From assembly GCF_019711355.1 (NCBI RefSeq), contig NZ_CP081297.1, positions 1,922,001 through 1,986,000 of the forward strand: a DNA stretch of 64,000 nucleotides, written 5' to 3'. The position numbers were made by a program, and so were the translations under genes. This stretch comes from Qipengyuania psychrotolerans. GTDB taxonomy: Bacteria; Pseudomonadota; Alphaproteobacteria; Sphingomonadales; Sphingomonadaceae. How positions within the stretch are numbered: the first letter of the stretch is position 1; each line of letters begins with the position of its first letter. A model generated the notes under the pieces. That model was not told the origin of the DNA, did not search any database, and was given only the letters and a program-made list of their open reading frames with translations. Of the stretch, positions 29,071-38,522 are shown one piece after another.

Positions 29071-30300
29071 ATGAATAACCGGCCATCCCCGATCCGCCTT
29101 GTCTTTGCCCCCGTGCGTGCGCTCTTTGTGAGCGATGCCTCTGCGGGCATCCTGCTCATCCTCGTGGCGATTGCCGCGATGCTTGCAGCCAATTCGGTAT
29201 TTGCCGACGATTACCATCATCTTTTTCACGGCGAGCTGTTCAGCGCTGATATTTTCAAACTGAATACGCTGCACCTGTGGATCAACGATGGTTTGATGGC
29301 GATCTTCTTCTTCGTGGTCGGGCTGGAAGTGAAGCGCGAATGGATCGAGGGGCAGCTGTCCGACAATGACCAGCGCAAAATGCCGATCCTCGCGGCGGCA
29401 GCCGGGATGATCGTGCCTGCTGCGGTCTACCTGTTTTTCGTCAATGCCGAAGGCGCAGATGGCCTGACGCGCGGCTGGGCAATTCCGGCCGCGACCGACA
29501 TCGCCTTTGCCATGGGCGTGCTGGGCTTGCTTGGCAGCCGTGTGCCAGCATCGCTGCGCCTCTTCCTGCTGACCGTGGCCATTGTCGACGATATCGGTGC
29601 GGTCCTGGTCATCGCCCTGTTCTATACCGCCAACCTCAAAATCGTGTGGCTAGTGGCCGCAGCTGCAGTGACCGCAGCGATGTTCGCCATGAACAAGGCG
29701 AAAGTATCCGCTTACACGCCGTTCGTGCTGATGGCCGTAGTCCTTTGGTTCCTGGTCCTGAATTCAGGCGTTCACGCCACCATTGCCGGCGTTGTAGCAG
29801 CTCTCGCAATCCCGATGCGCGGCAAGGACGATGATACGATGCTCGAGCATCTCGAGCATAATCTCGCGCCGTGGAGCGCCTATCTCATCGTTCCGGTATT
29901 CGGCTTTGCCAATGCCGGCGTGGAAATCGGCGAACTGGGAATGGCGGGCGTCTTCGCCCCGCTGCCGCTGGCAATCGCGGCTGGCCTGTTCTTCGGCAAG
30001 CAGGTCGGCATTCTGTCGGCAATCTGGGTCGCCGACCGCCTTGGCTTCGCGCCGCGGCCAAGCGGTGCGTCCTGGACAGAAATCTGGGGCGTTTCGATCC
30101 TTTGCGGGATCGGCTTCACCATGTCGCTGTTCATCTCCGGCCTCGCCTTTGCAGGCAATGCGCTGCTGATCGAGGAAGCCAAGATCGGCATCCTGATGGG
30201 TTCGTTCATATCAGCAGTGGTCGGTTATACGATCCTGCGCATGACGACCGATCATCCCGATGACGAGAAGTCACCTTATCTCAATGAGGATGCCGCGTAA
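29071..30300 (+). CDS. nhaA: Na+/H+ antiporter NhaA
   Basis: A 409-residue antiporter that exports Na+ in exchange for H+. Signatures are LWINDGLMAIFFFVVGLEVKRE, the ion-binding pair of Asp residues in helix V (AIPAATDIAFAMGVL and TVAIVDDIGAVLVIALFY), and SILCGIGFTMSLFI near the C-terminus. Start 29071 matches the family's N-terminus; upstream in-frame ATGs would overlap the divergent glycosyltransferase gene. Single gene. Confidence 0.95.
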   Translation: MNNRPSPIRLVFAPVRALFVSDASAGILLILVAIAAMLAANSVFADDYHHLFHGELFSADIFKLNTLHLWINDGLMAIFFFVVGLEVKREWIEGQLSDNDQRKMPILAAAAGMIVPAAVYLFFVNAEGADGLTRGWAIPAATDIAFAMGVLGLLGSRVPASLRLFLLTVAIVDDIGAVLVIALFYTANLKIVWLVAAAAVTAAMFAMNKAKVSAYTPFVLMAVVLWFLVLNSGVHATIAGVVAALAIPMRGKDDDTMLEHLEHNLAPWSAYLIVPVFGFANAGVEIGELGMAGVFAPLPLAIAAGLFFGKQVGILSAIWVADRLGFAPRPSGASWTEIWGVSILCGIGFTMSLFISGLAFAGNALLIEEAKIGILMGSFISAVVGYTILRMTTDHPDDEKSPYLNEDAA

Positions 30301-30310
30301 GCCGAGGTTC

Positions 30311-30748
30311 TTACCAGCTGCCGGTATTGGGCATGCTGGCCCAGGGTTCCTGAGGGTCGAGATTGCCTTCTTGCAGTAATTCGATGGAGATGCCGTCCAG
30401 CGTCTTCACGAACGCCATGTGTCCGTCGTGCGGTGGCCGGTGAATGGTGTGGCCGGCGTCCATCAGCCGCTGACACGTGTCGTAAATGTTGTCGACGCGG
30501 TAGGCGAGATGGCCAAAGTTACGCCCGCCGTCGTACTGCTCCGCCGCGCTGCCATCTTCAGGTGGCCAATTGTAGGTCAGCTCGACTTCAGCCAAGCCTT
30601 GCTGACCGGGAGCGGCGAGGAAGATCAGCGTAAAACGCCCTTTTTCACTATCGAAGCGCCGGATCTCTTCCAGCCCGATGAGTTCGAAGAAAGCGACTGT
30701 CGCGGCGGGATCCGAGACCCGGATCATCGTGTGAAGATATTTGACCAT
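30311..30748 (-). CDS. gloA: lactoylglutathione lyase (glyoxalase I)
   Basis: A 145-residue vicinal-oxygen-chelate enzyme that turns the hemithioacetal of methylglyoxal and glutathione into S-lactoylglutathione. Metal ligands are visible: His6 in LHTMIRV, Glu in VELTYNW, His in FGHLAYRV and Glu in SIELLQEG. The spacing and the core VSDPAATVAFFELIGL are typical of GloA. It converges on nhaA and is in its own transcript. Confidence 0.92.
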   Translation of the reverse strand: MVKYLHTMIRVSDPAATVAFFELIGLEEIRRFDSEKGRFTLIFLAAPGQQGLAEVELTYNWPPEDGSAAEQYDGGRNFGHLAYRVDNIYDTCQRLMDAGHTIHRPPHDGHMAFVKTLDGISIELLQEGNLDPQEPWASMPNTGSW

Positions 30749-30783
30749 GGCGCCTACTTAGGCGCAGCGGCTCCAAACGGAAA

Positions 30784-30808
30784 GGGGCGCGCCACAAGGA
30801 CGCGCCCC
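30784..30808 (-). terminator. terminator after the TorF-type porin gene
   Basis: Stem GGGGCGCG / CGCGCCCC with a 9-base loop. On the minus strand it is followed by TTTCC. It lies 22 bases beyond the porin stop and before gloA's start region. Confidence 0.6.
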
Positions 30809-30829
30809 CGGGATGGCCGCCAGCGAGTT

Positions 30830-31609
30830 CTAGAAACTGGCGGTTACTGTCGCGACGATCGTGTCGTCGGTAAATCCGTCGATGGAAGGCCCTTCGACCC
30901 CGACATAGGCAATGCCCACCTCGAGAATGCTGGCCGACATACTGGCACCGATTGACCAGTCCAGTCCGGAATCGTCCGTATCCCCAGCCAGCAAAGGCGG
31001 TGCGAGAACACCGTCAGTATAGCCAAGATGGCCCGACAGCGTCAGCGGTGTTCCGGGCAGGCCGGTGCTGAGGTCGGTGTAGATATAAAGGTTATCATCC
31101 CCGCCCAGCGAATCCTGTTCGAAAGCATAGGCTGCGCCGACGGTTGCCTCGGCGGGGCCAAGGTTAAAGCCGACCGAAGCATAGGGCTCCCAATAGTCGA
31201 CATCGACGTCCAGATCATTGGACGGGTAAGCGTAATACAGCAGGCCGACATCCATGCTGACCGCGTCGGTCAGTTGACCGGACCAGCCGCCGTAGACGTC
31301 GAATTCCAGCTCGCCATAAGCAGGGCCGCCCTCGATCGAGGATGCCCACATGCCGACATAGAATCCGCTGTCATGTGCGACATCGACACCGCCCTGGATG
31401 GCAGGGTCGCCAGCCGAAAGCGATACGCCGCGGAAACGGTAGTCCGTAGTTACGGACGCATTGGCCGAAATGGTGAAAGCGCCTGTATCGGTACCATCAT
31501 CCTCAACCTCTTCGGCTGGCAGGACGGTCTGGGCCAAAGCTGGCGTGGAAATGCCGCATGCAAGCGCGGCAAGCGAAACGGCCAGGCGGCCGCGAAAGGA
31601 CGTGAGCAT
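30830..31609 (-). CDS. TorF family putative porin (TIGR02001)
   Basis: A 259-residue outer-membrane protein with signal peptide MLTSFRGRLAVSLAALACG... cleaved after ALA. The mature start ISANASVTTDYRFRGVSLSAGDPAIQGGVDVAHDSGFYVGMWASSI is the hallmark of the TIGR02001/TorF family, and the protein ends VTASF as barrels do. Members are small anionic-compound porins of poorly known specificity. ATG 31609 has AAGGAG 7 bases upstream, so the longer frame is not used. Single gene; the 269-base upstream space holds no gene. Confidence 0.9.
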   Translation of the reverse strand: MLTSFRGRLAVSLAALACGISTPALAQTVLPAEEVEDDGTDTGAFTISANASVTTDYRFRGVSLSAGDPAIQGGVDVAHDSGFYVGMWASSIEGGPAYGELEFDVYGGWSGQLTDAVSMDVGLLYYAYPSNDLDVDVDYWEPYASVGFNLGPAEATVGAAYAFEQDSLGGDDNLYIYTDLSTGLPGTPLTLSGHLGYTDGVLAPPLLAGDTDDSGLDWSIGASMSASILEVGIAYVGVEGPSIDGFTDDTIVATVTASF

Positions 31610-31878
31610 AGTCGAACTCCTTGCGTTCGGTTTGGTGCTTCGTCCCACCTGCGTTCCGACGGGTCCCGATTGTGAAAGGGCTCCTCGGTCGAATCGCAAT
31701 GATATTGCAGGACACCCCATCGCCGCGCAAGATCGCTACCGCGACTTTTCGCTATCGCCGTATGAAGCGTGGCTATTGTGCAACTGCGAACATATTCAGG
31801 CGATGCTCATCGCTTGCTGGCAAGATGCAGGTGTCCTAAATGCCTTGCGCACGAAGCAACCCCCTACAGACTGCACCC
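31610..31878. other. 269-base intergenic region with divergent promoters
   Basis: No convincing gene is seen between the divergent porin and phosphatase starts. A short inverted repeat GCAAT-GAT-ATTGC (near 31696-31708) is the only notable structure and could be a binding site. Open frames crossing it have no family resemblance and are shadows. Confidence 0.35.
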
Positions 31879-32679
31879 ATGATCCAAGCTCTCCGCCACA
31901 TGTTTTCGAAATCGTCCAAGCCCAAGCGCGTCGCGCGGGTTCCTGATGGTGAACGCTGGTATGTGATCGGGGACATTCACGGGCGCCTCGACCTCCTCGA
32001 AGCCTTGCAGGAAGCGATCGAGGCTGACGATGCGAAATGCAGTGCAGCGCAATCCACCGTCGTGTTTCTTGGCGATCTGGTCGACCGCGGACCCGACAGT
32101 GCGGGCGTGATCAAACTTGCCCGTGACTGGGGCAATACGCGGAACGTGCGCTACCTCGCCGGTAATCACGAAGAGATGTTCCTGGAAAGCTTCGAGGACA
32201 AGGAAGTCCTGCGCCACTTCCTGCGCCACGGCGGCCGCGAAACGGTCCTCAGTTACGGGGTGAAGCGCAAGGAATACAACCGGATGCAGCTCGACGAGGT
32301 GCAGAAAGTGATGACCGAAAAGGTCCCCGCGGATGACCGGACCTTCATGGAAAGCTTCGAGGAACTGATCGTGGTGGGGGACTATGTCCTGGCCCATGCA
32401 GGGGTCAATCCGAAGCGCGCCATGGACGACCAGAAGCGCAAGGATCTGCTGTGGATTCGCGACCGGTTCCTCAACCATGACGAACCGCTCAGCCATGTCG
32501 TGGTTCATGGCCATACGATTTTCGAGGACATCGAAGACAATGGCGACCGGGTCGGGATCGACACCGGCGCGTTCCGCACCGGACGCCTGACCGCCCTGGT
32601 CCTCGAAGGCGACCGGCGCCGTTCGATCCAGTCGGTGCAGATCGACTCCGAAACAATCGAAATCCGCCACTTCGACTAA
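31879..32679 (+). CDS. metallophosphoesterase (serine/threonine phosphatase type)
   Basis: A 266-residue calcineurin-like phosphatase. The metal-binding motifs are all present: GDIHGRLDLLEAL, FLGDLVDRGPDSAGV and LAGNHEEMFLE, with further His in YVLAHAGVNP and VVVHGHTIFED. The pattern matches bacterial PrpA/ApaH-like phosphatases that act on phosphoproteins or dinucleoside polyphosphates. Start 31879 was chosen; ATG 31900 is also possible. It lies just upstream of, and convergent with, the RNase P RNA gene. Confidence 0.88.
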   Translation: MIQALRHMFSKSSKPKRVARVPDGERWYVIGDIHGRLDLLEALQEAIEADDAKCSAAQSTVVFLGDLVDRGPDSAGVIKLARDWGNTRNVRYLAGNHEEMFLESFEDKEVLRHFLRHGGRETVLSYGVKRKEYNRMQLDEVQKVMTEKVPADDRTFMESFEELIVVGDYVLAHAGVNPKRAMDDQKRKDLLWIRDRFLNHDEPLSHVVVHGHTIFEDIEDNGDRVGIDTGAFRTGRLTALVLEGDRRRSIQSVQIDSETIEIRHFD

Positions 32680-32691
32680 TTGCAATAAAGC

Positions 32692-33094
<403 letters not shown>

Positions 33095-33189
33095 ACGATG
33101 GCATATAGGCACAAGAGCGGCCTCTGGGAAGCCGCCGATATTGAAGGATTTCGTCCGCGAAAGCTCATCGCGAAAGCTTGCAGCTGCGC

Positions 33190-33939
33190 TCAGCGTGTCA
33201 GGCCCCGGTCACGGTCGAGCAGCAGCTGGAATAGGATCGCGCGAACCTCGCCATCGATCTGGCCATTGATCTTTTCCGGGCGCCAGCGGCGCTGGAAGGC
33301 TTCTACCGCCTTGTGGCCATCGGAAATATCATATCCGAAGCGTTCAAGCGCGAGATAGAAGCTGGCATCATTGTCGAACGGATCGCCGCGCTCCAATTTC
33401 TTGGGACGTGGGAGGCACAATCCGTATTCGGCAAGGCGGTCCCACGGGAAAAGCTCGCCCGGATCGATCTTGCGCGCCGGGGCGACGTCGGAATGGCCGA
33501 CGACATTGGCGCGCGGAATGTCGAATTCCTTCACGATGCGCGCCACCAGCGGAACGAGCGCCTCGAACTGAGCCTCGTTGAATTCGCGGTAGCCGTATTT
33601 GTGGCCCGGATGATCAAGCTCGATGCCGATGCTGGCAGAGTTCACGTCCTTGTGGCCGCGCCAGTATGACAGGCCTGCATGCCAGGCCCGCTTAGCTTCG
33701 GGCACCAGCCGCACGACTTCGCCGTGTTCGCCGATCAGATAATGCGCGGACACCTTGGCTTCCGGATCGCATAGACGTTCGATCGCGAAGCCCTTGTCTT
33801 CCATTTCGGTGTAATGGATCACCAGCATGGATATCGGCAGTTTGCGTTCGTCGTGATTTGGCGAGAGCACTTCGCGATCGACCAGCTCGTCCTTGCTGAC
33901 CGGGAGACCGTCTCCGAGCTTTCCGAAATCCGAGCTCAA
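33190..33939 (-). CDS. N-acetylmuramoyl-L-alanine amidase (AmpD/AmiD family)
   Basis: A 249-residue amidase_2 enzyme that cleaves the lactyl-peptide bond in peptidoglycan or its anhydro fragments. Zinc ligands are His42 (LVIHYTEM), His149 (VVGHSDVAP) and Asp159 (KIDPG). SAHYLIGEHGEVVRLV and WHAGLSYWRG are typical, and a C-terminal peptidoglycan-binding-like domain (about 190-249, with AVEAFQRRWRP) follows. The most likely start is TTG 33939, whose last two bases overlap the chpT stop (TTGA). With no signal peptide seen, it may be cytoplasmic like AmpD. Confidence 0.87.
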   Translation of the reverse strand: MSSDFGKLGDGLPVSKDELVDREVLSPNHDERKLPISMLVIHYTEMEDKGFAIERLCDPEAKVSAHYLIGEHGEVVRLVPEAKRAWHAGLSYWRGHKDVNSASIGIELDHPGHKYGYREFNEAQFEALVPLVARIVKEFDIPRANVVGHSDVAPARKIDPGELFPWDRLAEYGLCLPRPKKLERGDPFDNDASFYLALERFGYDISDGHKAVEAFQRRWRPEKINGQIDGEVRAILFQLLLDRDRGLTR

Positions 33940-34595
33940 CCGATCAATCCTTCGCCCTCGGGCATCACTGCGCCAAGCACCAACGCATCCTGGGTGCGCG
34001 CATATTGCAGTCCGCCGCCGCACTGTTCAGCCAGCAGCGCGATCATGTGCGCGGCTGCGGTGCGGCTGGTAATCTCGGAAGGATCGAGGCTGCCTTCGAG
34101 CGCCTTGCCGATCACGTCGTCGAACGCGATTTTCGCGGCCGCTGCACGGACTACGATTTCGCACGCACCGTCACGGATTTCCGCGCCGATATCGAGTGTG
34201 CCGCCGCGAACAAGTGCATCGATAGCGATCTGAGCGAAGTTCAGCAGCACTTTGACCGCAGGCTTGCCCAAATTCCCGGTTTCGAGCGCCCAGTTGATTT
34301 GGACATTCGGTTTCTCGGCAATCAGGGCCTGGATGAGCGCCTTGGGCTCTTCCACATCAACCCGTTCGCCAAACCCGCCGGCTGCGCCGAAGGCGAGGCG
34401 GAAGAACTTCAGCTTGGTGGTGGAGATTGCCGCGCTCTGCTCGAGCAGGCCCATTACGCTTTCCCGCATTTCGGGATCGGTTTCCATGGCCAGCAATTCC
34501 AGCCCGTTGCTCATTGCGCCCACGGGGCTGAGCATATCGTGGCACAAGCGCGAGCAAAGCATTGCCGCAAGGTCGGTAGGATTGATGTCAGTCAT
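33936..34595 (-). CDS. chpT: histidine phosphotransferase ChpT
   Basis: A 219-residue ChpT, which passes phosphate from the hybrid kinase CckA to the cell-cycle regulator CtrA and to CpdR in alphaproteobacteria. The phosphorylated His19 lies in CSRLCHDMLSPVGAMSNGLE, the dimerisation helix, and a degenerate ATPase-like domain follows (residues about 90-219). Its stop codon overlaps the TTG start of the amidase gene, so the two are translationally coupled. Confidence 0.93.
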   Translation of the reverse strand: MTDINPTDLAAMLCSRLCHDMLSPVGAMSNGLELLAMETDPEMRESVMGLLEQSAAISTTKLKFFRLAFGAAGGFGERVDVEEPKALIQALIAEKPNVQINWALETGNLGKPAVKVLLNFAQIAIDALVRGGTLDIGAEIRDGACEIVVRAAAAKIAFDDVIGKALEGSLDPSEITSRTAAAHMIALLAEQCGGGLQYARTQDALVLGAVMPEGEGLIG

Positions 34596-34631
34596 GTGTG
34601 GCCCGTCGGGTGCGAATGGTTCCCCGCCTCC

Positions 34632-35027
34632 CTAGCGGTGTGAAAGCACATAGGGAAGCGCGCTGAAGCCTGCATCCCCCAGACGCCAGAAGGTCACTCC
34701 GCCCGCCGCGATAATCGCCCACACCGCCCCGTCGCGCGCCGCCATGTCCAGATCGCGCGATGATGGCCGCTCCAGGCCGTTGGGGTGAGAATGGTAATAG
34801 CCCAGTACCTGCGGCCCGCCTGCTCGAGCAGCGCGGTGGGCATCCACCAGTGCTTGCGGATCGATTTCGAAGTGCTTTACCGGATCGCCGTGCACATTCT
34901 CTGCACGCAGTATCGCGGTGATGACCGCCCCCTCGCCCAGCAGTATGCCGCAGCATTCGCGCGGGTACACGGCCGCCGCCTCGGCAATCATGGCTTCCAT
35001 TACCTGACTTGAGACTTCGAGCGTCAT
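34632..35027 (-). CDS. JAMM/MPN metalloprotease
   Basis: A 131-residue Mov34/MPN/PAD-1 domain protein. The JAMM zinc site is complete: Glu24 in PRECCGILLGE, His79 and His81 in YYHSHPNG, and Asp92 in the following SSRD. Bacterial members process sulfur-carrier (ThiS/MoaD-like) fusions or isopeptides; the substrate is unknown. Start 35027 is 16 bases from the divergent RluD gene start; a much longer frame is open but it overlaps that gene and is rejected. Confidence 0.88.
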   Translation of the reverse strand: MTLEVSSQVMEAMIAEAAAVYPRECCGILLGEGAVITAILRAENVHGDPVKHFEIDPQALVDAHRAARAGGPQVLGYYHSHPNGLERPSSRDLDMAARDGAVWAIIAAGGVTFWRLGDAGFSALPYVLSHR

Positions 35028-35043
35028 CGCCCATGGCTCTAGC

Positions 35044-35988
35044 ATGTCTTTGCCCGAAATCCTCAGCGGAAACCTCACCGCTCCTGGCCGCCTCGACAAG
35101 GCGTTGGCCGAGGCGAGCGGTTTGTCGCGTGAGCGCATCAAGGGCCTGATTGCCGCAGGCGCGGTCACAATCGGCAAAACGCTCGCAAAATCGCCCTCTG
35201 CCAAGGTCCAAGGCGAAGAGAACTGGCGGATAGCCCTGCCTCCGGCCGAGCCGCTCGACACTCCCGCGCAGGATATCCCGCTCGATATCGTGTTCGAGGA
35301 CGCCGATCTGCTGGTGGTCAACAAGCCAGCCGGAATGGTGGTTCACCCTGCAGCCGGCAATCGGGATGGCACGCTGGTGAATGCCCTGCTGCATCATTGC
35401 CGTGGTCAATTATCGGGCATCAACGGGGTTGAGCGTCCCGGCATCGTTCACCGGATCGACAAGGATACGAGCGGGTTGCTGGTCGTGGCGAAGTCCGATG
35501 CCGCGCACGAAGGGCTGGCGGCGCAGTTCGCCGATCATTCGATCACCCGCCGCTATCTCGCCGTGTGCGGCGGCCAGCCGAACCCGCCATCTGGGACCGT
35601 CTCTGGCCGAATCGGGCGATCCGACAAGGACCGCAAGAAGATGGCGGTGCTCCCCGACAAGTCGGCGAGAGGCAAGCTTGCCGTCACACATTACGAGACG
35701 ATCCAGCGCCTGAACCATGCTGCGCTCATCGAATGCAGGCTCGAAACCGGGCGCACTCACCAGGTCCGCGTTCACTGTGCGTCAATTGGCCATGCGCTAT
35801 TAGGGGACCCGATATACGGAAGCACGCCAAAGGCACTCAAGCCCCTTCTCGACACGCTGGATTTCCGCCGCCAGGCCCTCCACGCGGCCAGACTCGGGTT
35901 TAGACATCCTATCAGCGGTGAAACCGTGGATTTCAGGGCGGAATTACCTGCAGATATACGGGAACTGATCGACGAAACCGCTCGTTGA
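35044..35988 (+). CDS. RluD-type ribosomal large subunit pseudouridine synthase
   Basis: A 314-residue RluA-family enzyme: S4-like N-terminal domain (residues about 13-70), catalytic domain with HRIDKDTSGLLVVAK (catalytic Asp139) and GRTHQVRVHCASIGHALLGD. The order and length match RluD, which modifies 23S helix 69 (positions 1911/1915/1917). A second RluA-type enzyme (10887-12020) is in the same window. It lies divergent to the JAMM protease and 123 bases before rpoH. Confidence 0.92.
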   Translation: MSLPEILSGNLTAPGRLDKALAEASGLSRERIKGLIAAGAVTIGKTLAKSPSAKVQGEENWRIALPPAEPLDTPAQDIPLDIVFEDADLLVVNKPAGMVVHPAAGNRDGTLVNALLHHCRGQLSGINGVERPGIVHRIDKDTSGLLVVAKSDAAHEGLAAQFADHSITRRYLAVCGGQPNPPSGTVSGRIGRSDKDRKKMAVLPDKSARGKLAVTHYETIQRLNHAALIECRLETGRTHQVRVHCASIGHALLGDPIYGSTPKALKPLLDTLDFRRQALHAARLGFRHPISGETVDFRAELPADIRELIDETAR

Positions 35989-36111
35989 AATCGACGAAAG
36001 CTAAGTGCATTTCGCTGCACACTCCGGTATATGTAATCAAGTGGCCCGAGAGACCGGATGCCCATCAGGGGTCCGGCAACAGAGGTCGACGCTAGAAAGG
36101 TCAGGGTTAAA

Positions 36112-37017
36112 GTGACTAATTCCAAATCTTTGAGCGTTCCGGCGCTCGGCGGTGAGCAGAGCCTCAACCGCTATCTATCCGAGATCAAGAAATTCCCGAT
36201 TCTCACGCAAGAGCAGGAATACATGCTCGCCAAGCGTTACGAGGAGCACGAGGATCCCGAAGCTGCTGCGCAGCTCGTTACCTCGCACCTGCGCCTCGTC
36301 TCGAAGATTGCGATGGGTTACCGCGGCTATGGCCTGCCGGTTTCCGATCTTATCTCCGAAGGCAACGTTGGCCTGATGCAGGGCGTCAAGAAGTTCGAAG
36401 CCGATCGCGGTTTTCGTCTTGCGACCTATGCGATGTGGTGGATCAAGGCGAGCATCCAGGAATACATCCTGCGTTCGTGGAGCCTTGTCAAAATGGGCAC
36501 CACCGCTGCGCAGAAGAAGCTGTTCTTCAACTTGCGCCGCATGAAGAAGAACCTCGATGCTTACGAGGATACCGATCTTCACCCGGACGATGTGAACAAG
36601 ATTGCAACCGACCTCGGCGTGCCCGAGCAGGAAGTGATTAACATGAACCGCCGGATGATGATGGGCGGCGATGGCTCGCTGAACGTCTCGATGCGCAATG
36701 GCGAAGAAGGATCGGGCGAATGGCTCGACTGGCTGACGGATGACCGTCCGCTTCAGGATGAAACCGTCGCCGATGCGGAAGAAAAGGAAGTCCGCCACGA
36801 AATGCTCGTGGATGCGATGGACAGCCTGAACGAGCGTGAAAAGCACATTCTCACCGAACGCCGCCTGACGGATAATCCGCAGACGCTTGAAGAGCTCTCG
36901 CAGGTCTACAGCGTCAGCCGCGAACGCATCCGCCAGATCGAAGTGCGTGCATTCGAGAAGCTGCAGAAGGCGATGAAAGCCATTGCGGGCGAAAGGCTGA
37001 TGCCGGGCGTCGCCTGA
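36112..37017 (+). CDS. rpoH: RNA polymerase sigma-32 factor RpoH
   Basis: A 301-residue heat-shock sigma factor. Region 2 has LVSKIAMGYRGYGLPVSDLISEGNVGLMQGVKKFE and ATYAMWWIKASIQEYILRSWSLVK; region 4 has EELSQVYSVSRERIRQIEVRAFEKLQ. The family N-terminus (KSLSVPALGGEQSLNRYL) and the AGGG Shine-Dalgarno 5 bases upstream place the start at GTG 36112; an in-frame ATG at 36058 lacks such support. A strong terminator follows. Confidence 0.95.
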   Translation: MTNSKSLSVPALGGEQSLNRYLSEIKKFPILTQEQEYMLAKRYEEHEDPEAAAQLVTSHLRLVSKIAMGYRGYGLPVSDLISEGNVGLMQGVKKFEADRGFRLATYAMWWIKASIQEYILRSWSLVKMGTTAAQKKLFFNLRRMKKNLDAYEDTDLHPDDVNKIATDLGVPEQEVINMNRRMMMGGDGSLNVSMRNGEEGSGEWLDWLTDDRPLQDETVADAEEKEVRHEMLVDAMDSLNEREKHILTERRLTDNPQTLEELSQVYSVSRERIRQIEVRAFEKLQKAMKAIAGERLMPGVA

Positions 37018-37040
37018 CGTCACACCGCCACAAGAAATAA

Positions 37041-37074
37041 AGGCCGCCGGTCCATGAGGACGGGCGGCCTTTTT
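37041..37074 (+). terminator. rpoH terminator
   Basis: Rho-independent: AGGCCGCC pairs with GGCGGCCT, and an inner stem GTCC-ATGA-GGAC extends it around a G/G mismatch. TTTTT follows at 37070-37074. It lies 24 bases after the rpoH stop. Confidence 0.9.
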
Positions 37075-37088
37075 CGTCGGTCGCTGGC

Positions 37089-38423
37089 TTATGGCGCCGG
37101 AGCAAGGTCCAACACGGCGGCGATCATCGCCTGGGTGCCCAGCGTTACCGATTCCTTCGGAGCGATCTTGAACAGCGGGGAATGGTGGCTGGGAACGGGC
37201 GGGCCGCCGTTCGCCGCAGCCTCAAAATCTTCGGGAGGTGTGCCGCCGACCGCGAAATAGTAGCCGGGAACGCCCTGCTCCTTTGTCACGAAATAAGCGA
37301 AGTCTTCCGCGCCCATCCCGGTCTGCACGGCAGGCTCGAACCCATCTTCACCGAATGCGTCGATCATTACGGCGTTCAGGCGCCGCGCCAATGCCGAATC
37401 GTTTGCCGTGACCGGCGTGCCTTCGGTTCGCGTCACGCGGGGCAGGAGATCTTCGGGCAACCCGTGGGCGCGGCCAATGTTGACCGCGATCCGTTCGATC
37501 GCGGCGTGGGTTTGCGCTCGGATTTCCTCATCATTGGCCCGCACCGTAAGCTGGAGGCGCGCCTCGTCCGAAATGATGTTGTGCTTGGTCCCCGAATGAA
37601 ATGCGCCCACGGTCACCACGACCGGCGTAAGCGGGCCGATTTCACGGCTGTCGATCGATTGCAGCGCAGTCACGATCTGCGCACCGATATAGACAGGATC
37701 GCGCCCCTGGTGGGGAGATGCACCGTGCGCGCCGATGCCGGGCACGACGATATCAACCGAATCCGCGCTCGATCCGACAATGCCTTCCGATCCGGAAACC
37801 TTGCCGGTCGGAATGTCCGCATCGACATGGAATGCGAGCGCATAATCCGGCTTGCCGAAGCGTTCGTATAATCCGTCCTTGAGCATCAGTTCGGCCCCGC
37901 CAACCCGCTCTTCGGCAGGCTGCACCACGAACATGAGCGTTCCAGACCACTGGTCCTTCATTGCCATCAACTGGCGCGCTGTGCCGACCATCGAGGTGAT
38001 ATGCACATCGTGGCCGCACGCGTGCATCACGGGATATTCAGCGCCATCCTGGGCGACTTGCACAGCGCTGGAGGCATAGGGCAGCCCCGACTTCTCCGGT
38101 AGCGGCAAGCCGTCCATGTCGGCGCGCAACATGACTAGCGGTCCCGGTCCGTTTCGAACCATGCCGACCACGCCTGTCCCGCCGACGTTTTCGGTGACTT
38201 CCATTCCGGTGGAACGCAGTTCTGCCGCCATGCGCCTGGCCGTATTGGTTTCAAGGAATGAAAGTTCGGGATTTTCGTGGAAATGAACGAACAGCGCTTC
38301 GAGGTGATTGGCGTAATCCTGCTCCACCGCCGCCGCGATCTCGCCGGTGTCAGCGCTTACGGGCACTGCGCCCCACAATACCGCGACCGACGCTGCACTT
38401 GCCCAATATTTTCCGAGTAGCAT
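37089..38423 (-). CDS. exported M20 family amidohydrolase
   Basis: A 444-residue M20D-type hydrolase with an N-terminal signal peptide (MLLGKYWASAASVAVLWG..., cleaved near VSA). The zinc site is seen in LVMLRADMDGLPLPE, MHACGHDVHI and the Glu-rich PAEERVGGAELMLK; the dimerisation domain (about 190-300) includes GAHGASPHQG. Related enzymes remove acyl groups from amino acids or peptides. The ATG at 38423 has GGGAG 6 bases upstream, whereas 38429 directly abuts it, so 38423 is chosen. Single gene. Confidence 0.88.
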   Translation of the reverse strand: MLLGKYWASAASVAVLWGAVPVSADTGEIAAAVEQDYANHLEALFVHFHENPELSFLETNTARRMAAELRSTGMEVTENVGGTGVVGMVRNGPGPLVMLRADMDGLPLPEKSGLPYASSAVQVAQDGAEYPVMHACGHDVHITSMVGTARQLMAMKDQWSGTLMFVVQPAEERVGGAELMLKDGLYERFGKPDYALAFHVDADIPTGKVSGSEGIVGSSADSVDIVVPGIGAHGASPHQGRDPVYIGAQIVTALQSIDSREIGPLTPVVVTVGAFHSGTKHNIISDEARLQLTVRANDEEIRAQTHAAIERIAVNIGRAHGLPEDLLPRVTRTEGTPVTANDSALARRLNAVMIDAFGEDGFEPAVQTGMGAEDFAYFVTKEQGVPGYYFAVGGTPPEDFEAAANGGPPVPSHHSPLFKIAPKESVTLGTQAMIAAVLDLAPAP

Positions 38424-38522
38424 TTCCATCTCCCTGAATGCCTAGTGAGAAGAAGAGCACGCATCGTATCAATCGACAAGCATCCGATTGCACCCGGGAG
38501 ACCACCGCAGTAGAGCCGCGCC

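Noticed and set aside
35028..35324. N-terminal extension of the JAMM protease frame
   Set aside because: It overlaps the divergent RluD-type gene and has no conserved sequence; the ATG at 35027 gives the normal domain start.
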